From Virgisporangium aurantiacum (GTDB lineage: Bacteria > Actinomycetota > Actinomycetes > Mycobacteriales > Micromonosporaceae), in NCBI RefSeq assembly GCF_016863635.1, contig NZ_BOPG01000031.1:1-64000 (forward strand): DNA of 64,000 nucleotides, written 5' to 3'. Each line of letters starts with the position of its first letter. Position 1 is the first letter of the stretch. Below are positions 41,415-50,323 of the stretch, piece by piece. The position numbers were made by a program, and so were the translations under genes. The notes below the pieces were generated by a model. It had not been told where the DNA came from and made no database searches. It saw only the letters and a list, made by a program, of their open reading frames with translations.

Positions 41415-43655
41415 GTGACGCATCAGCACCTGAGTCAGTTCGTCCTCAAGATCCACAGTCGCTGCGACCTGGCCTGCGACCACTGCTACATCTACGAGCA
41501 CGCCGATCAGAGCTGGCGTGGCCGTCCGGTCGTCATGGCGCCGGACACCGTTCGCGCGGCCGCCGAACGAATCGCCGAGCACGCCCGGACGCACCGCCTC
41601 GGCGCTGTTCACGTGGTGCTGCACGGCGGCGAGCCGCTGCTCGTCGGGCAGGCCGGGCTGGCGGCGATCCTCACCGAACTCCGCGCCCGGATCGAACCGG
41701 TCACCGGGCTCGACCTGCGGATGCAGACCAATGGCGTGCAGCTTACCGAGGCGCTGTGCGACCTGTTCCTGGAAAACGACGTGAAGGTCGGCGTCTCGCT
41801 CGACGGCGACCGCGCCGCCCACGACCGGCACCGTCGGTACGCGCACGGCGGAGGCAGCCACGCGGCGGTGCTGGCGGGCCTGTCCCTGCTGCGTCGGCCG
41901 GTCTACCGCCGCATCTACGCGGGTCTGCTGTGCACCGTCGACGTGGCCAACGATCCGGTCGCCGTGTACGAGGCGCTCCGCGACCAGCGGCCGCCCCGGA
42001 TCGACCTGCTGCTCCCGCACGCGACGTGGGACGACCCGCCGCCCGGACAGGGGCCCGCGCCGTACGCGAAGTGGCTGCTCGCCGTCCACGATCGGTGGGT
42101 GGCCGACGGCCGGCCGATGTCGGTGCGGCTGTTCGACTCCCTCCAGGCGACCCGGGCCGGTCGGGCCAGCGGCACGGAGGCGGTCGGCCTCGACCCGGTC
42201 GACCTCGTCGTCGTCGAGGCCGACGGCAGCTGGGAGCAGGCCGACTCGTTGAAAACGGCCTACGACGGCGCGCCGGAAACCGGCCTGGACGTCTTCCGGC
42301 ACAGCGCCGACGAGGCGGCCCGGCACCCCGCGCTGGCCGCCCGCAAGCAGGGCCTGGCGGCGCTCAGCGCGACCTGTCGCGCCTGCCCGGTGGTCCACCA
42401 GTGCGGCGGCGGCCTGTACGCGCACCGGTACCGGACCGGTTCCGGGTTCGACAACCCGTCTGTGTACTGCTCAGACCTCAAGGAGCTCATCACCTCGATG
42501 AACACCCGACCGAACCCGACGCCGGCCGCACCGCTCGACGACCTCACCGACGACCTGATCGACGACCTCGGCACCGGTTTCGGCTCCGCCGCGACGATCG
42601 GGTACCTCCTGGCCAACCAGGAGGCCATCACCCGGGCGCTGGTTTTCACGGTCGCCGACGAGTTCGGCGGGGCGGCCGCCGAGGGCTGGGAGGTCCTCGC
42701 CGATCTGGACGAGCGGGCCGGCGCGGCTGTGCGCGCGGTTCTCGCCCATCCGTGCGTCCGGGCCTGGGCGGTCCGCTGCCTCGACGGGTCGAAGGGTGAT
42801 CCGGCCCGGCTGTGCGCGATCGCCACGGCCGCCGCCGTCCGGGCCGACGTCGACGTGGCGCTGCCCGTTCCCGTCCGCGACGGTCGGGTGCACCTGCCGA
42901 CGCTGGGCATGGTCGAGGTCGCCGACGACGGCTCCGGAGTCACGGTGCTGCGCACGGCCGGGCTGCGGGTGGGCCACCCGACCCGGCACCTGCTGCCCGC
43001 CGACATCGAGGTGCTGCTGGAGGACGCCGACCCGTTCCGGGACTGCTACGACGTGCCCGTCGCCGATCCGGTCGACGCGGCCACCGCCGACGGTTGGCAG
43101 CGGCTCATCGGGGCCGCCTGGCGGACGATCGGCCGGGAGACCCCCGACCACCTGCCCGCCCTGCGGCAGGGCCTACGGGCCGTCGTGCCGTTGCTGCCGG
43201 GCGATGGCGGCGTGCGCAGCGCCACCTCCCGGCACGCGTTCGGCGCCGTGGCGACCGCTCCGGTTGCCGACGAGGACATGTTGGCCGAGATCATCGTGCA
43301 CGAGTTCCAGCACAGCAAGCTCGGTGCCGTCATGGACGTCGGTGACCTGTTCGACCCGGCCGCCCCCGGCACGATGACGGTCGGCTGGCGCAAGGACCCG
43401 CGGCCGGTCGAGGGCGTGCTGCAGGGCACGTACGCCCACCTCGCCGTCGCCGACATCTGGCGGGCACGGGTCGAGACGGCCGGCACGGACCCGACGACCG
43501 GCACGGACCCGGCGGAGGCGCGGGCGAAGTACCGGCGTTACCGGGACTGGACGGCCACCGCGATCGAGGGTCTGCTCGGCACGGACGCGCTCACCGCCGC
43601 CGGGCGGCGACTGGTCCAGCGGATGGGCGAGGCCCTTGCCTCGTGGCGCGACTGA
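41415..43655 (+). CDS. fxsB: FxsB: cyclophane-forming radical SAM/SPASM maturase fused to HExxH domain
   Basis: 746 aa. The radical SAM domain has the iron-sulfur motif C17-x3-C21-x2-C24 (SRCDLACDHCYIYE) and HGGEPLL for SAM binding. A SPASM-type Cys-rich region follows near residues 318-352 (CRACPVVHQCGGG and VYCSD). Residues ~360-746 form an HExxH domain, with HEFQH at 629-633, found in a group of putative peptide-modifying proteins. The radical SAM part is expected to crosslink Phe and Ser of FxsA; what the metal-binding half does is not known. The GTG start is 3 nt after the fxsA stop. The end carries a 13-bp tandem duplication shared with the next gene. Confidence 0.92.
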   Translation: MTHQHLSQFVLKIHSRCDLACDHCYIYEHADQSWRGRPVVMAPDTVRAAAERIAEHARTHRLGAVHVVLHGGEPLLVGQAGLAAILTELRARIEPVTGLDLRMQTNGVQLTEALCDLFLENDVKVGVSLDGDRAAHDRHRRYAHGGGSHAAVLAGLSLLRRPVYRRIYAGLLCTVDVANDPVAVYEALRDQRPPRIDLLLPHATWDDPPPGQGPAPYAKWLLAVHDRWVADGRPMSVRLFDSLQATRAGRASGTEAVGLDPVDLVVVEADGSWEQADSLKTAYDGAPETGLDVFRHSADEAARHPALAARKQGLAALSATCRACPVVHQCGGGLYAHRYRTGSGFDNPSVYCSDLKELITSMNTRPNPTPAAPLDDLTDDLIDDLGTGFGSAATIGYLLANQEAITRALVFTVADEFGGAAAEGWEVLADLDERAGAAVRAVLAHPCVRAWAVRCLDGSKGDPARLCAIATAAAVRADVDVALPVPVRDGRVHLPTLGMVEVADDGSGVTVLRTAGLRVGHPTRHLLPADIEVLLEDADPFRDCYDVPVADPVDAATADGWQRLIGAAWRTIGRETPDHLPALRQGLRAVVPLLPGDGGVRSATSRHAFGAVATAPVADEDMLAEIIVHEFQHSKLGAVMDVGDLFDPAAPGTMTVGWRKDPRPVEGVLQGTYAHLAVADIWRARVETAGTDPTTGTDPAEARAKYRRYRDWTATAIEGLLGTDALTAAGRRLVQRMGEALASWRD

Positions 43656-43668
43656 GTGGCGCGACTGA
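43643..43668 (+). repeat. 13-bp perfect tandem duplication at the fxsB / AAC(3) junction
   Basis: GTGGCGCGACTGA occurs twice in direct succession (43643-43655 and 43656-43668). The first copy holds the fxsB stop and the GTG start of the next gene. Because 13 is not a multiple of three, the duplication changes the frame in which the GTG joins the AAC(3) coding sequence. Confidence 0.85.
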
Positions 43669-44461
43669 CCCTGCCGTCACCGTCGCCGGGATGGAGAACG
43701 CCCTGCGGGCCGCCGGCGTGCGCCTGGGCCGGGACCTGTTGGTGCACTGCGCGATGCGCCGGATCGGCCGCGTCGACGGCGGTCCGGCGACGCTGCTCGC
43801 CGCGTTGACCGCCGTTGTCGGGACCGACGCGACGATCGTGGTTCCGGCGCAGACCACCGAAAACTCGGTCAGTTCGGCGGCATATCGGCGGACGACCGCC
43901 GGAATGACGCCTGCCGAACGCGAGGCGTACGAAGAGCGGATGCCGGGATTCGACGTCGACACCACCCCGTCGCAGCACATGGGCCTGTTCGCCGAACACG
44001 TCCGGACCCGTCCGGACGCCGTGCGCAGCGCGCATCCGCAGACGTCGTTCGCCGCGGTCGGAGCGCGCGCCGCCGACCTGATGCGCCGGCACGACCTCGA
44101 CTGCCATCTCGGTGAGCAGTCGCCGCTGGGCGGCCTGTACGCGGGTGACGCCGACATCCTGCTGCTCGGCGTCGGATACGCGGGCTGCACGGCGCTGCAC
44201 CTGGCCGAGTACCGCCTTCCGCCGCCCCGGCCGAGCCGGTCGTACCGGTGTTTCGTGTCGGTCGACGGCCGGCGGGTCCGACGCGACTTCGAGGATCTCG
44301 ACCTCGATCCGACCGACTTCGACCGGCTCGGCGCGGATCTCGACCGGGAGGCGTTCGTGCGGCACGGTCGCGTCGGGGCCGCGCCGACGCGGGTGCTTCC
44401 CGTCCGGGCGAGCGTCGATTTCGCCGTCGGATGGTTGACGAAAAAACGGGCGCTTGGATGA
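43643..44461 (+). CDS. AAC(3)-family N-acetyltransferase-fold protein in the Fxs locus
   Basis: 272 aa. The fold family is shown by LLVHCAMRRIGRVDGGPATLLAAL, TIVVPAQTTENS, the SAHPQTSFAAVGARA segment and LGEQSPLGGLYAGDADILLLGVGYAGCTALHLAEYR (in parts). True family members acetylate the 3-amino group of aminoglycosides using acetyl-CoA. Here the gene lies inside a RiPP operon, so acetylating the Fxs peptide or a small molecule is as likely as antibiotic resistance. The GTG at 43643 overlaps the fxsB stop; the ATG at 43691 (MENALRAAGV) is the alternative and would be the only usable start without the 13-bp duplication. Confidence 0.85.
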   Translation: MARLSGATDPAVTVAGMENALRAAGVRLGRDLLVHCAMRRIGRVDGGPATLLAALTAVVGTDATIVVPAQTTENSVSSAAYRRTTAGMTPAEREAYEERMPGFDVDTTPSQHMGLFAEHVRTRPDAVRSAHPQTSFAAVGARAADLMRRHDLDCHLGEQSPLGGLYAGDADILLLGVGYAGCTALHLAEYRLPPPRPSRSYRCFVSVDGRRVRRDFEDLDLDPTDFDRLGADLDREAFVRHGRVGAAPTRVLPVRASVDFAVGWLTKKRALG

Positions 44462-44519
44462 AGTCCGTGCGGACACCTAATCTTGGCGTACCGCGCGACA
44501 TCGACGGGGAGACCATTTC

Positions 44520-45185
44520 GTGACTGTTGAGATCAACGATGATCCGCGGGCACCGGTGTTCTTTCTCAGCTACGCCCGTCAGCGTCAGCTGCACCGGCCG
44601 GCCGCGCCGCCGCAGCCGATCAATCAGCACGTCAAGCGGTTGTACCGTGACGTCTCCGAGCATCTCGGACAGCTCGTCGGTGCCTTTCCGGGTGAAGATC
44701 CCGGATTCATGGACATAACCATGGAGGCGGGCGACCTGTGGCGACCACAATTGCTGGAGAAGGCGAGCACGTGTCAGGTGTTGATCTGCCTGATCTCGAC
44801 GCCGTATCTGATCCGCAGTGAATGGTGCGCGATGGAATGGGATCTGTTCACCCGACGGCGGGTGCTGTCGCGAGACGACGGCAAGCCGGCGAACGCGAAA
44901 GCGATCATCCCGATCCTGTGGGCTCCGTACACCGTCGACGTGCCGGCGGAAATCGACGAGGTCAACCGGTTCGTGCCCACCGACCTGTGCACCCCGGAGA
45001 ACGTCGATCTCTACCAGTCGCAGGGGTTGTTCGGTCTGATGGCGGCGGGCGACGACGCGTACCGACCGATCGTCTGGAGCCTGGCGATGACGGTCTTCCG
45101 GATCCATCAGCGCTACTGGGTCGAGCCATTGCAACTCACCGGCAAGGAGACGTTTCGAACGGCGTTCGGCCCGAGAGGAGCATGA
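44520..45185 (+). CDS. TIR-like domain protein of the Fxs locus
   Basis: 221 aa, essentially one TIR-like domain. APVFFLSYARQRQ is the first strand with the usual SYA, followed by VKRLYRDVSEHLGQLV, GFMDITMEAGDLWRPQLLEKASTCQVLICLIS (in parts) and TPYLIRSEWCAMEWDLF, where the Glu of SEWCAMEW matches the position of the catalytic Glu in NAD-consuming TIRs. Whether it hydrolyses NAD is unknown. The GTG at 44520 follows GGGGAG. The stop overlaps the FxsC start (ATGA), so the two TIR-like proteins are made together, suggesting a complex. Confidence 0.83.
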   Translation: MTVEINDDPRAPVFFLSYARQRQLHRPAAPPQPINQHVKRLYRDVSEHLGQLVGAFPGEDPGFMDITMEAGDLWRPQLLEKASTCQVLICLISTPYLIRSEWCAMEWDLFTRRRVLSRDDGKPANAKAIIPILWAPYTVDVPAEIDEVNRFVPTDLCTPENVDLYQSQGLFGLMAAGDDAYRPIVWSLAMTVFRIHQRYWVEPLQLTGKETFRTAFGPRGA

Positions 45186-46414
45186 TGTCGACGGACCCGG
45201 CCGGCGGACGGTCGCCCAGGTACTACTTCTTCCTCAGCTACGCCCACTCGGCGCCGGTGGTGTGGCCGCCCGACGCGGCGAGCAGCGACGCCGACTACTG
45301 GGTCCGTGAGTTCTTCGCCGACCTCTCCGAGGCGGTTTCGCATCGCGCCCGCGCGTCGACGGCGATGAGCGTCGGGTTCCTCGACGAACAGATCCGCCCC
45401 GGATCGGACTGGAACGCCGAACTCGCGAACGCGCTCGGCGGTGCCGAGGTGTTCGTCGCCCTGTATTCGCCCGGGTATCTCAACCGGTCGTGGCCGATGC
45501 GCGAGCGCACCGCGTTCCAGCGGCGCCTCGACGCCTGCCGCGGGCTGGTCCATCCGCACCAGCACGTCGCCCCGGTGCTTTGGCTCCCGATCACGTCGTG
45601 GGGAACGGTCTCCGACCGCGACGCAGCGCTGGACCTCGGCGTCAACGTGCCCGCGTACACGGAGAACGGCCTGCGGGCCCTGCTGATGCTCAGCACCTAC
45701 CGCGCCGACTACCGTCACATCGTCGACCGGTTGGCCCGCCGCATCGTCGACGCCGCGGAGCTGCACCCGGTCGGCAGGTCGCCGGCGCCGTCACCCAGCG
45801 ACGTCCCCGACACCTCACGGTCGACCACCGACACGCCTTTCGTCGTGGGCGTCCTCTGCCCGGACGGACCGACGCCCGTGCCGGCCGGGTCGTCGGCCGG
45901 CGCCCAGTGGCGGCCGTTCGCGGAGGCGCAGGCACTGCCGATCGCGCAGTACGCGGCGACCGTCGCCGAACGCCTCGGCCTGCCGACGAGGGTGGTCGAC
46001 CTCGACGCCGTCGGCTCGATGTACGACTCGTGTCCGGGGCTGCTGCTCATCGACCCGGCGACGGCCGCCGAACGGCATACGTTCGTGGCGGGGAACGGCG
46101 CGCTGGAACGGCTACCTGAATGGGTGACCCTGCTCGTGGTCGCCGACCGCGACGACCCCGCGGGTGACGCGCGTGGCGCCGCGCTGCGCGAACGACTGCT
46201 TAGGATACTCGGCGAGCCCGGAGCCAACCGGGTCAAGCGCGTCGGCGAGGTAGAGGAATTCGTGCAGCTCATGCCTGCCCTCATCACCGAAGCGCGGCGC
46301 GAGTTCCTCCGTAAGGCCCCCGTCTTTCCCCCCAAGGGCGCCCACGTTCCCCGTCCGACGATGTCCGGCCACGGCGTCTCGACTGCCCCGCCCCCCAAGG
46401 AAGTTGACTCATGA
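45182..46414 (+). CDS. fxsC: FxsC: TIR-like protein with FxsC C-terminal domain
   Basis: 410 aa. The TIR-like domain (about 12-190) begins RYYFFLSYAHSAP and contains FLDEQIRPGSDWNAELANALGGAEVFVALYSPGYLNRSWPMRE (in parts), with an Arg-Glu pair where the catalytic Glu of TIR NADases sits. The second domain (about 225-370) begins PFVVGVLCPDGPTP and is the region typical of FxsC; its function is unknown. The Pro-rich C-terminus (about 380-410) looks disordered. It overlaps the preceding TIR gene and the following giant gene by ATGA, indicating a tightly balanced operon. It is likely a partner of FxsA/FxsB, but no mechanism is established. Confidence 0.88.
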   Translation: MMSTDPAGGRSPRYYFFLSYAHSAPVVWPPDAASSDADYWVREFFADLSEAVSHRARASTAMSVGFLDEQIRPGSDWNAELANALGGAEVFVALYSPGYLNRSWPMRERTAFQRRLDACRGLVHPHQHVAPVLWLPITSWGTVSDRDAALDLGVNVPAYTENGLRALLMLSTYRADYRHIVDRLARRIVDAAELHPVGRSPAPSPSDVPDTSRSTTDTPFVVGVLCPDGPTPVPAGSSAGAQWRPFAEAQALPIAQYAATVAERLGLPTRVVDLDAVGSMYDSCPGLLLIDPATAAERHTFVAGNGALERLPEWVTLLVVADRDDPAGDARGAALRERLLRILGEPGANRVKRVGEVEEFVQLMPALITEARREFLRKAPVFPPKGAHVPRPTMSGHGVSTAPPPKEVDS

Positions 46415-49400
46415 ACAGCAGCGCATCCGGCCGGATCGTGACGTTCTACTCGTTCAAGGGCGGCACGGGCCGCACCATGGCCCTGGCGAACGTCGCCTGG
46501 ATCCTGGCCGCCAACGGCAAGCGGGTGCTGGTGGTCGACTGGGACCTCGACGCTCCGGGCCTGCACCGGTTCTTCAGCCCGTTCATCGACCCGGGCGTGC
46601 TGGAGGCCACCGACGGCGTCATCGACCTCGTGCGCAAGTTCGAGTGGGAGACGACAAAGGGCGGCGCCCGCGACGACAACTGGCACGAGTTGCACGCCAA
46701 GGTCGAGAGCGCCGCGTTCTCGCTGCGGCACACGTTCCCCGGCAACGGCACCCTCGACTTCCTGCCCGCGGGCCGGCAGAACAACGACTACGCGACCACA
46801 CTCAACGGCCTGGACTGGGACAACTTCTACCGCCGCTCGGGTGGCGGGCAGTTCCTCGACGCGCTGCGCCAGAACATGCGCAAGCACTACGACTACACGT
46901 TGATCGACAGCCGCACCGGGCTGAGCGACATCGCGCAGATCTGCACCCACCAGCTGCCCGACGTCCTGATCGACTGTTTCACGTTCTCGGAGCAGGGCAT
47001 CGACGGCGCGGCCAACCTGGCCCGGGAGATCCGCAGCCGGTACAAGCGACGGGGCATCCGGATTCTGCCCGTGGCGATGCGCGTCGACCAGGCGGAGAAG
47101 CAGAAGGCCGACGTGAGCCGGGCGGTCGCGATGCGCCGGTTCGGCGGTCTGCCGGCCGGCATGACCGACGAGGAGCGGTCCTTCTACTGGGCCGCCGTCC
47201 AGGTTCCGTACCAGCCGTTCTACGCCTACGAGGAGATGCTGGCGACCCTCGGCGACGAGCCCGGGCAGCCGACGACGCTGCTGGCAGCCTACGAGCGCCT
47301 GGTCAGCTACATCACCGAGGGCGCGGTCGTCCGGCTCCCCTCGATCCCGCCCGACGAACGCCGGCGGTACAGCGACAAGTTCGTGCGCCGGCTGACCGTG
47401 GCGGAGAGCGAGGTGACCCTGCACTACGCGGGCGAGGACCAGGTCTGGGCCGAGTGGATCGAGTACGTCCTCGTCGCGAACGGGGTGCAGGTCAACAACA
47501 CCGGCCCGGGCGACCGGTCGGCCGACCGGGCGTCGGCGGCGGCCCGCCAGCTCACGATCGTCTCCGCGGCCAACGTCGAGGCATTGAGCGACTCGTCACC
47601 GGTCGACCGGGGAAGCCGGTCGCCGCTCGCCGTGTTCGTCGCCGACGTCCGCCAACCGCGCAGCTTCCCGCGCGACTCGTCGGTGTTCGTCGCCAACCAG
47701 CCGGCCGGCGCGGTCGCCGAACAGATCCTCAAACTGGTCGGCCGCGCCGGTCCGTTCGTCGACCTCGACCCGAGCGTCGGCGCCCGGTTCCCGGGCACGG
47801 CGCCGAAGGTGTTCAAGGCCCTGTCCCGCAACGCGCGGTTCACCGGTCGGGAGAAGGACCTCGAACAGCTTCGTGAACGACTACGTACCGGCCGAACCAC
47901 GGCCGTCCTGGCCGGTGGCCCGCAGTCGTTGCCGGTCGCCCTGCAGGGACTCGGCGGTATCGGCAAGAGCCAGCTCGCGATCGAGTACGCCTACCGGTTC
48001 CGGTCGGCGTACGACGTCGTGTGGTGGATCGACTCGGACCCGGTGACGTTCATCGACATCCAGCTCGCCGACCTCGGTGAGGAGCTGGACCTGGCACCGC
48101 AGCCGAACATCGGCGAGAAGATGAAGGTGCTCGTCAACGCCCTGCAGGCGGGCGATCCGCACCGGCGGTGGTTGCTCATCTTCGACAACGCCGAAGACGT
48201 CGACCGCGTGCTGGAGTTCGTTCCGCAGAGCGAGAACGGCCACGTCCTCATCACGTCGCGCAACGCCGAATGGGGCCGCACCGCGAACGTCGTCGAGGTC
48301 GACGTGTTCCAGCGCCGGGAAAGCGTCGAGCACCTGCGCCGGCGGGTGCCCTCGATCCGGCGGGAGGACGCCGACCGGCTCGCCGACCTCCTCGGCGACC
48401 TCCCGATCGCGATCTCGGCGGCCGGCGCATGGCTGGCCGACACCGGCGACGACGTCGGCCGGTACATCACCGAGATCGAGCAGCGCGGCGTCGCCGACGA
48501 ATACGTGAACGCGATCTGGGACCTGTCGCTCAAGCGGCTGCAGCAGCAGTCGGCCGCGGCGTTCCGGTTGCTCCAGCTGTGTTCGGTGCTCGCACCGGAG
48601 ATCGCCCTTGACCTCGTCTACAGCGACGACTTCGCCCGGAGCCTGCGACCCATCGATCCGTCACTGTCCGACCGCACCGTCCGGGCCAGCCTGGTGCAGC
48701 AGATCAACCGGCTCGCGCTGCTGAAGCTCGACATCACCGGCCGGCCCAAGCAGATCCAGGTGCACCGGGTGCTCCAGCACGTGGTGCGGTCGCGGATGAA
48801 CGACGAGGAGCTGGAGGAGATCCGGCACCAGGTGCACCTCGTGCTCGCCCGGTTCCGCCCCGAGGGCGAGGTCGAGGACCCGGTCACCTGGCCGAAGTTC
48901 CGGATGCTGTGGCCGCACCTGGAGCCGTCGGAAGCGGTCAACTGCGTGGCGGAGCCGGTACGGCAGTTGCTCATCGAACGCGTCCGGTACGTGTGGAACG
49001 GCGGCAGCATCCAGCAGGCCCGCCAGCTCACCGAGCGGATCGAGCGGATCTGGACCGAACGCGATGCCAAGGTGAAGGTCGACAACCCGAAGGTCCTACG
49101 CCGCCAGCTGCTCCAGCTCCGGTTCAACCTCGCGAACCTCATGCGCGACGAGGCCCAGTTCGAGGACGCGCTCCGGCTCGACGAGGACGTCCACGCCGAA
49201 CAGCGTGAACTGCTCGGCGAGACCCACCCCAACACGCTGATGACGGCCGGCAGCCTCGCTGCGGACCTGCGCGCCCTCGGCCGGTACGGTGAGGCGCTCG
49301 ATCGCGACCAGAAGACCTATGCGTCCTGGGCCCGTGAGGTGGGGGAGGACCACGCCCGTACCCTCGCGTCGCTCAACAACCTGGCGACGTCGTACCGCCT

Positions 49401-50298
49401 CGTCGGCGACTTCCGGGAGGCGCGGGCCCGCGACCAACTCGCCTACCAGACCCGCATCCAGGTGCTCGGCGACAGTCACCCGGCCACGCTCGCCTCGGCG
49501 GCGAACCTCGCCCGCGACATCCGTGAGGCCGGCGACTACGAGCAGTCCGTGGTACTGCTCCAGTCGATCCTCGACAAGCTGCGGGCGAGCCAGGAACCCG
49601 ACCGGCGGGCGCTCCTCAACGAACAGACGAATCTCGCGGTCTCCCTGCGGAGCACCGGCCGGGCCGAGGACGCCGCCGTTCTGCTGGAGGACTCCTACGA
49701 GGCGCTCACCGATACGCTCGGACCGGCCAACCCGAACACGCTCGCGTGCCGGTTGAGCCGGTCGGTCAACCTGCTGGGCCAGGAGGACTACCACCGGGCC
49801 CGGCGGGAGATGGAGGCGGTTCGGTCGGCGTACCAGAACACGCTCGGCAGGTCACACCCGCATACCCTGGTCTGCGTCAACAACCTGGCCGCGATCGCCC
49901 GCGCCGACCACGACTACTCCCGCGCCTACGACCTGGCGAAGGAGGCGTTCGACGAGATGCGCGAGGTGCTGACCGCCGACCATCCGTACACGCTGGCCAG
50001 CCAGATGAACCTGTCGATCGTCCTCGCCGAGCAGGACGAGCGGGAACTGGCGCTCGAGCTCAGCCGCGACGCCGCCGTCCGGCTCCTGGACACGCTCGGC
50101 CCCGACCACCCCGATACGCTGCGCTGTGAAGCCAACCTGGCGATCATCCTGACCAACCTCGGCCGCGACGAGCCGATGGCCCGTGAGGGCCAGGTGCTGG
50201 AACGGCTGGCCCGCCGGATCGGGGCGCGGCATCCGGCCACGGACGCGTTGCGGGACCGGCGGTTCCTGCACCGCACGATCGACCCGCACCCGTTCTGA
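46411..50298 (+). CDS. fxsT: FxSxx-COOH system tetratricopeptide repeat protein (MinD-like, TIR-like, NB-ARC, TPR)
   Basis: 1,295 aa in four parts. Residues ~1-310 are a MinD/ParA-like ATPase with deviant Walker A KGGTGRT at 16-22 and VVDWDLDAPGLHRFF. Residues ~325-440 look like a degraded TIR-like fold (VTLHYAGEDQVWAEWIEYVL). Residues ~468-870 are an NB-ARC ATPase: RFTGREKDLEQLRERL, Walker A GLGGIGKSQLA near 513-523, and LLIFDNAEDVDRVL. Residues ~890-1,275 are about nine kinesin-light-chain-like TPRs with LG-x2-HP-x-TL motifs. This is the architecture of a STAND signalling switch: TPR sensor, NB-ARC switch, N-terminal effector. It is translationally coupled to fxsC and ends the operon. Confidence 0.87.
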   Translation: MNSSASGRIVTFYSFKGGTGRTMALANVAWILAANGKRVLVVDWDLDAPGLHRFFSPFIDPGVLEATDGVIDLVRKFEWETTKGGARDDNWHELHAKVESAAFSLRHTFPGNGTLDFLPAGRQNNDYATTLNGLDWDNFYRRSGGGQFLDALRQNMRKHYDYTLIDSRTGLSDIAQICTHQLPDVLIDCFTFSEQGIDGAANLAREIRSRYKRRGIRILPVAMRVDQAEKQKADVSRAVAMRRFGGLPAGMTDEERSFYWAAVQVPYQPFYAYEEMLATLGDEPGQPTTLLAAYERLVSYITEGAVVRLPSIPPDERRRYSDKFVRRLTVAESEVTLHYAGEDQVWAEWIEYVLVANGVQVNNTGPGDRSADRASAAARQLTIVSAANVEALSDSSPVDRGSRSPLAVFVADVRQPRSFPRDSSVFVANQPAGAVAEQILKLVGRAGPFVDLDPSVGARFPGTAPKVFKALSRNARFTGREKDLEQLRERLRTGRTTAVLAGGPQSLPVALQGLGGIGKSQLAIEYAYRFRSAYDVVWWIDSDPVTFIDIQLADLGEELDLAPQPNIGEKMKVLVNALQAGDPHRRWLLIFDNAEDVDRVLEFVPQSENGHVLITSRNAEWGRTANVVEVDVFQRRESVEHLRRRVPSIRREDADRLADLLGDLPIAISAAGAWLADTGDDVGRYITEIEQRGVADEYVNAIWDLSLKRLQQQSAAAFRLLQLCSVLAPEIALDLVYSDDFARSLRPIDPSLSDRTVRASLVQQINRLALLKLDITGRPKQIQVHRVLQHVVRSRMNDEELEEIRHQVHLVLARFRPEGEVEDPVTWPKFRMLWPHLEPSEAVNCVAEPVRQLLIERVRYVWNGGSIQQARQLTERIERIWTERDAKVKVDNPKVLRRQLLQLRFNLANLMRDEAQFEDALRLDEDVHAEQRELLGETHPNTLMTAGSLAADLRALGRYGEALDRDQKTYASWAREVGEDHARTLASLNNLATSYRLVGDFREARARDQLAYQTRIQVLGDSHPATLASAANLARDIREAGDYEQSVVLLQSILDKLRASQEPDRRALLNEQTNLAVSLRSTGRAEDAAVLLEDSYEALTDTLGPANPNTLACRLSRSVNLLGQEDYHRARREMEAVRSAYQNTLGRSHPHTLVCVNNLAAIARADHDYSRAYDLAKEAFDEMREVLTADHPYTLASQMNLSIVLAEQDERELALELSRDAAVRLLDTLGPDHPDTLRCEANLAIILTNLGRDEPMAREGQVLERLARRIGARHPATDALRDRRFLHRTIDPHPF

Positions 50299-50323
50299 CG
50301 CTGCCCTGTCAGCAAACGGCGGG

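Noticed and set aside
50299..50323. Hairpin terminator between fxsT and the hydrolase
   Set aside because: The best stem is about 5 bp with a long loop, too weak to call.
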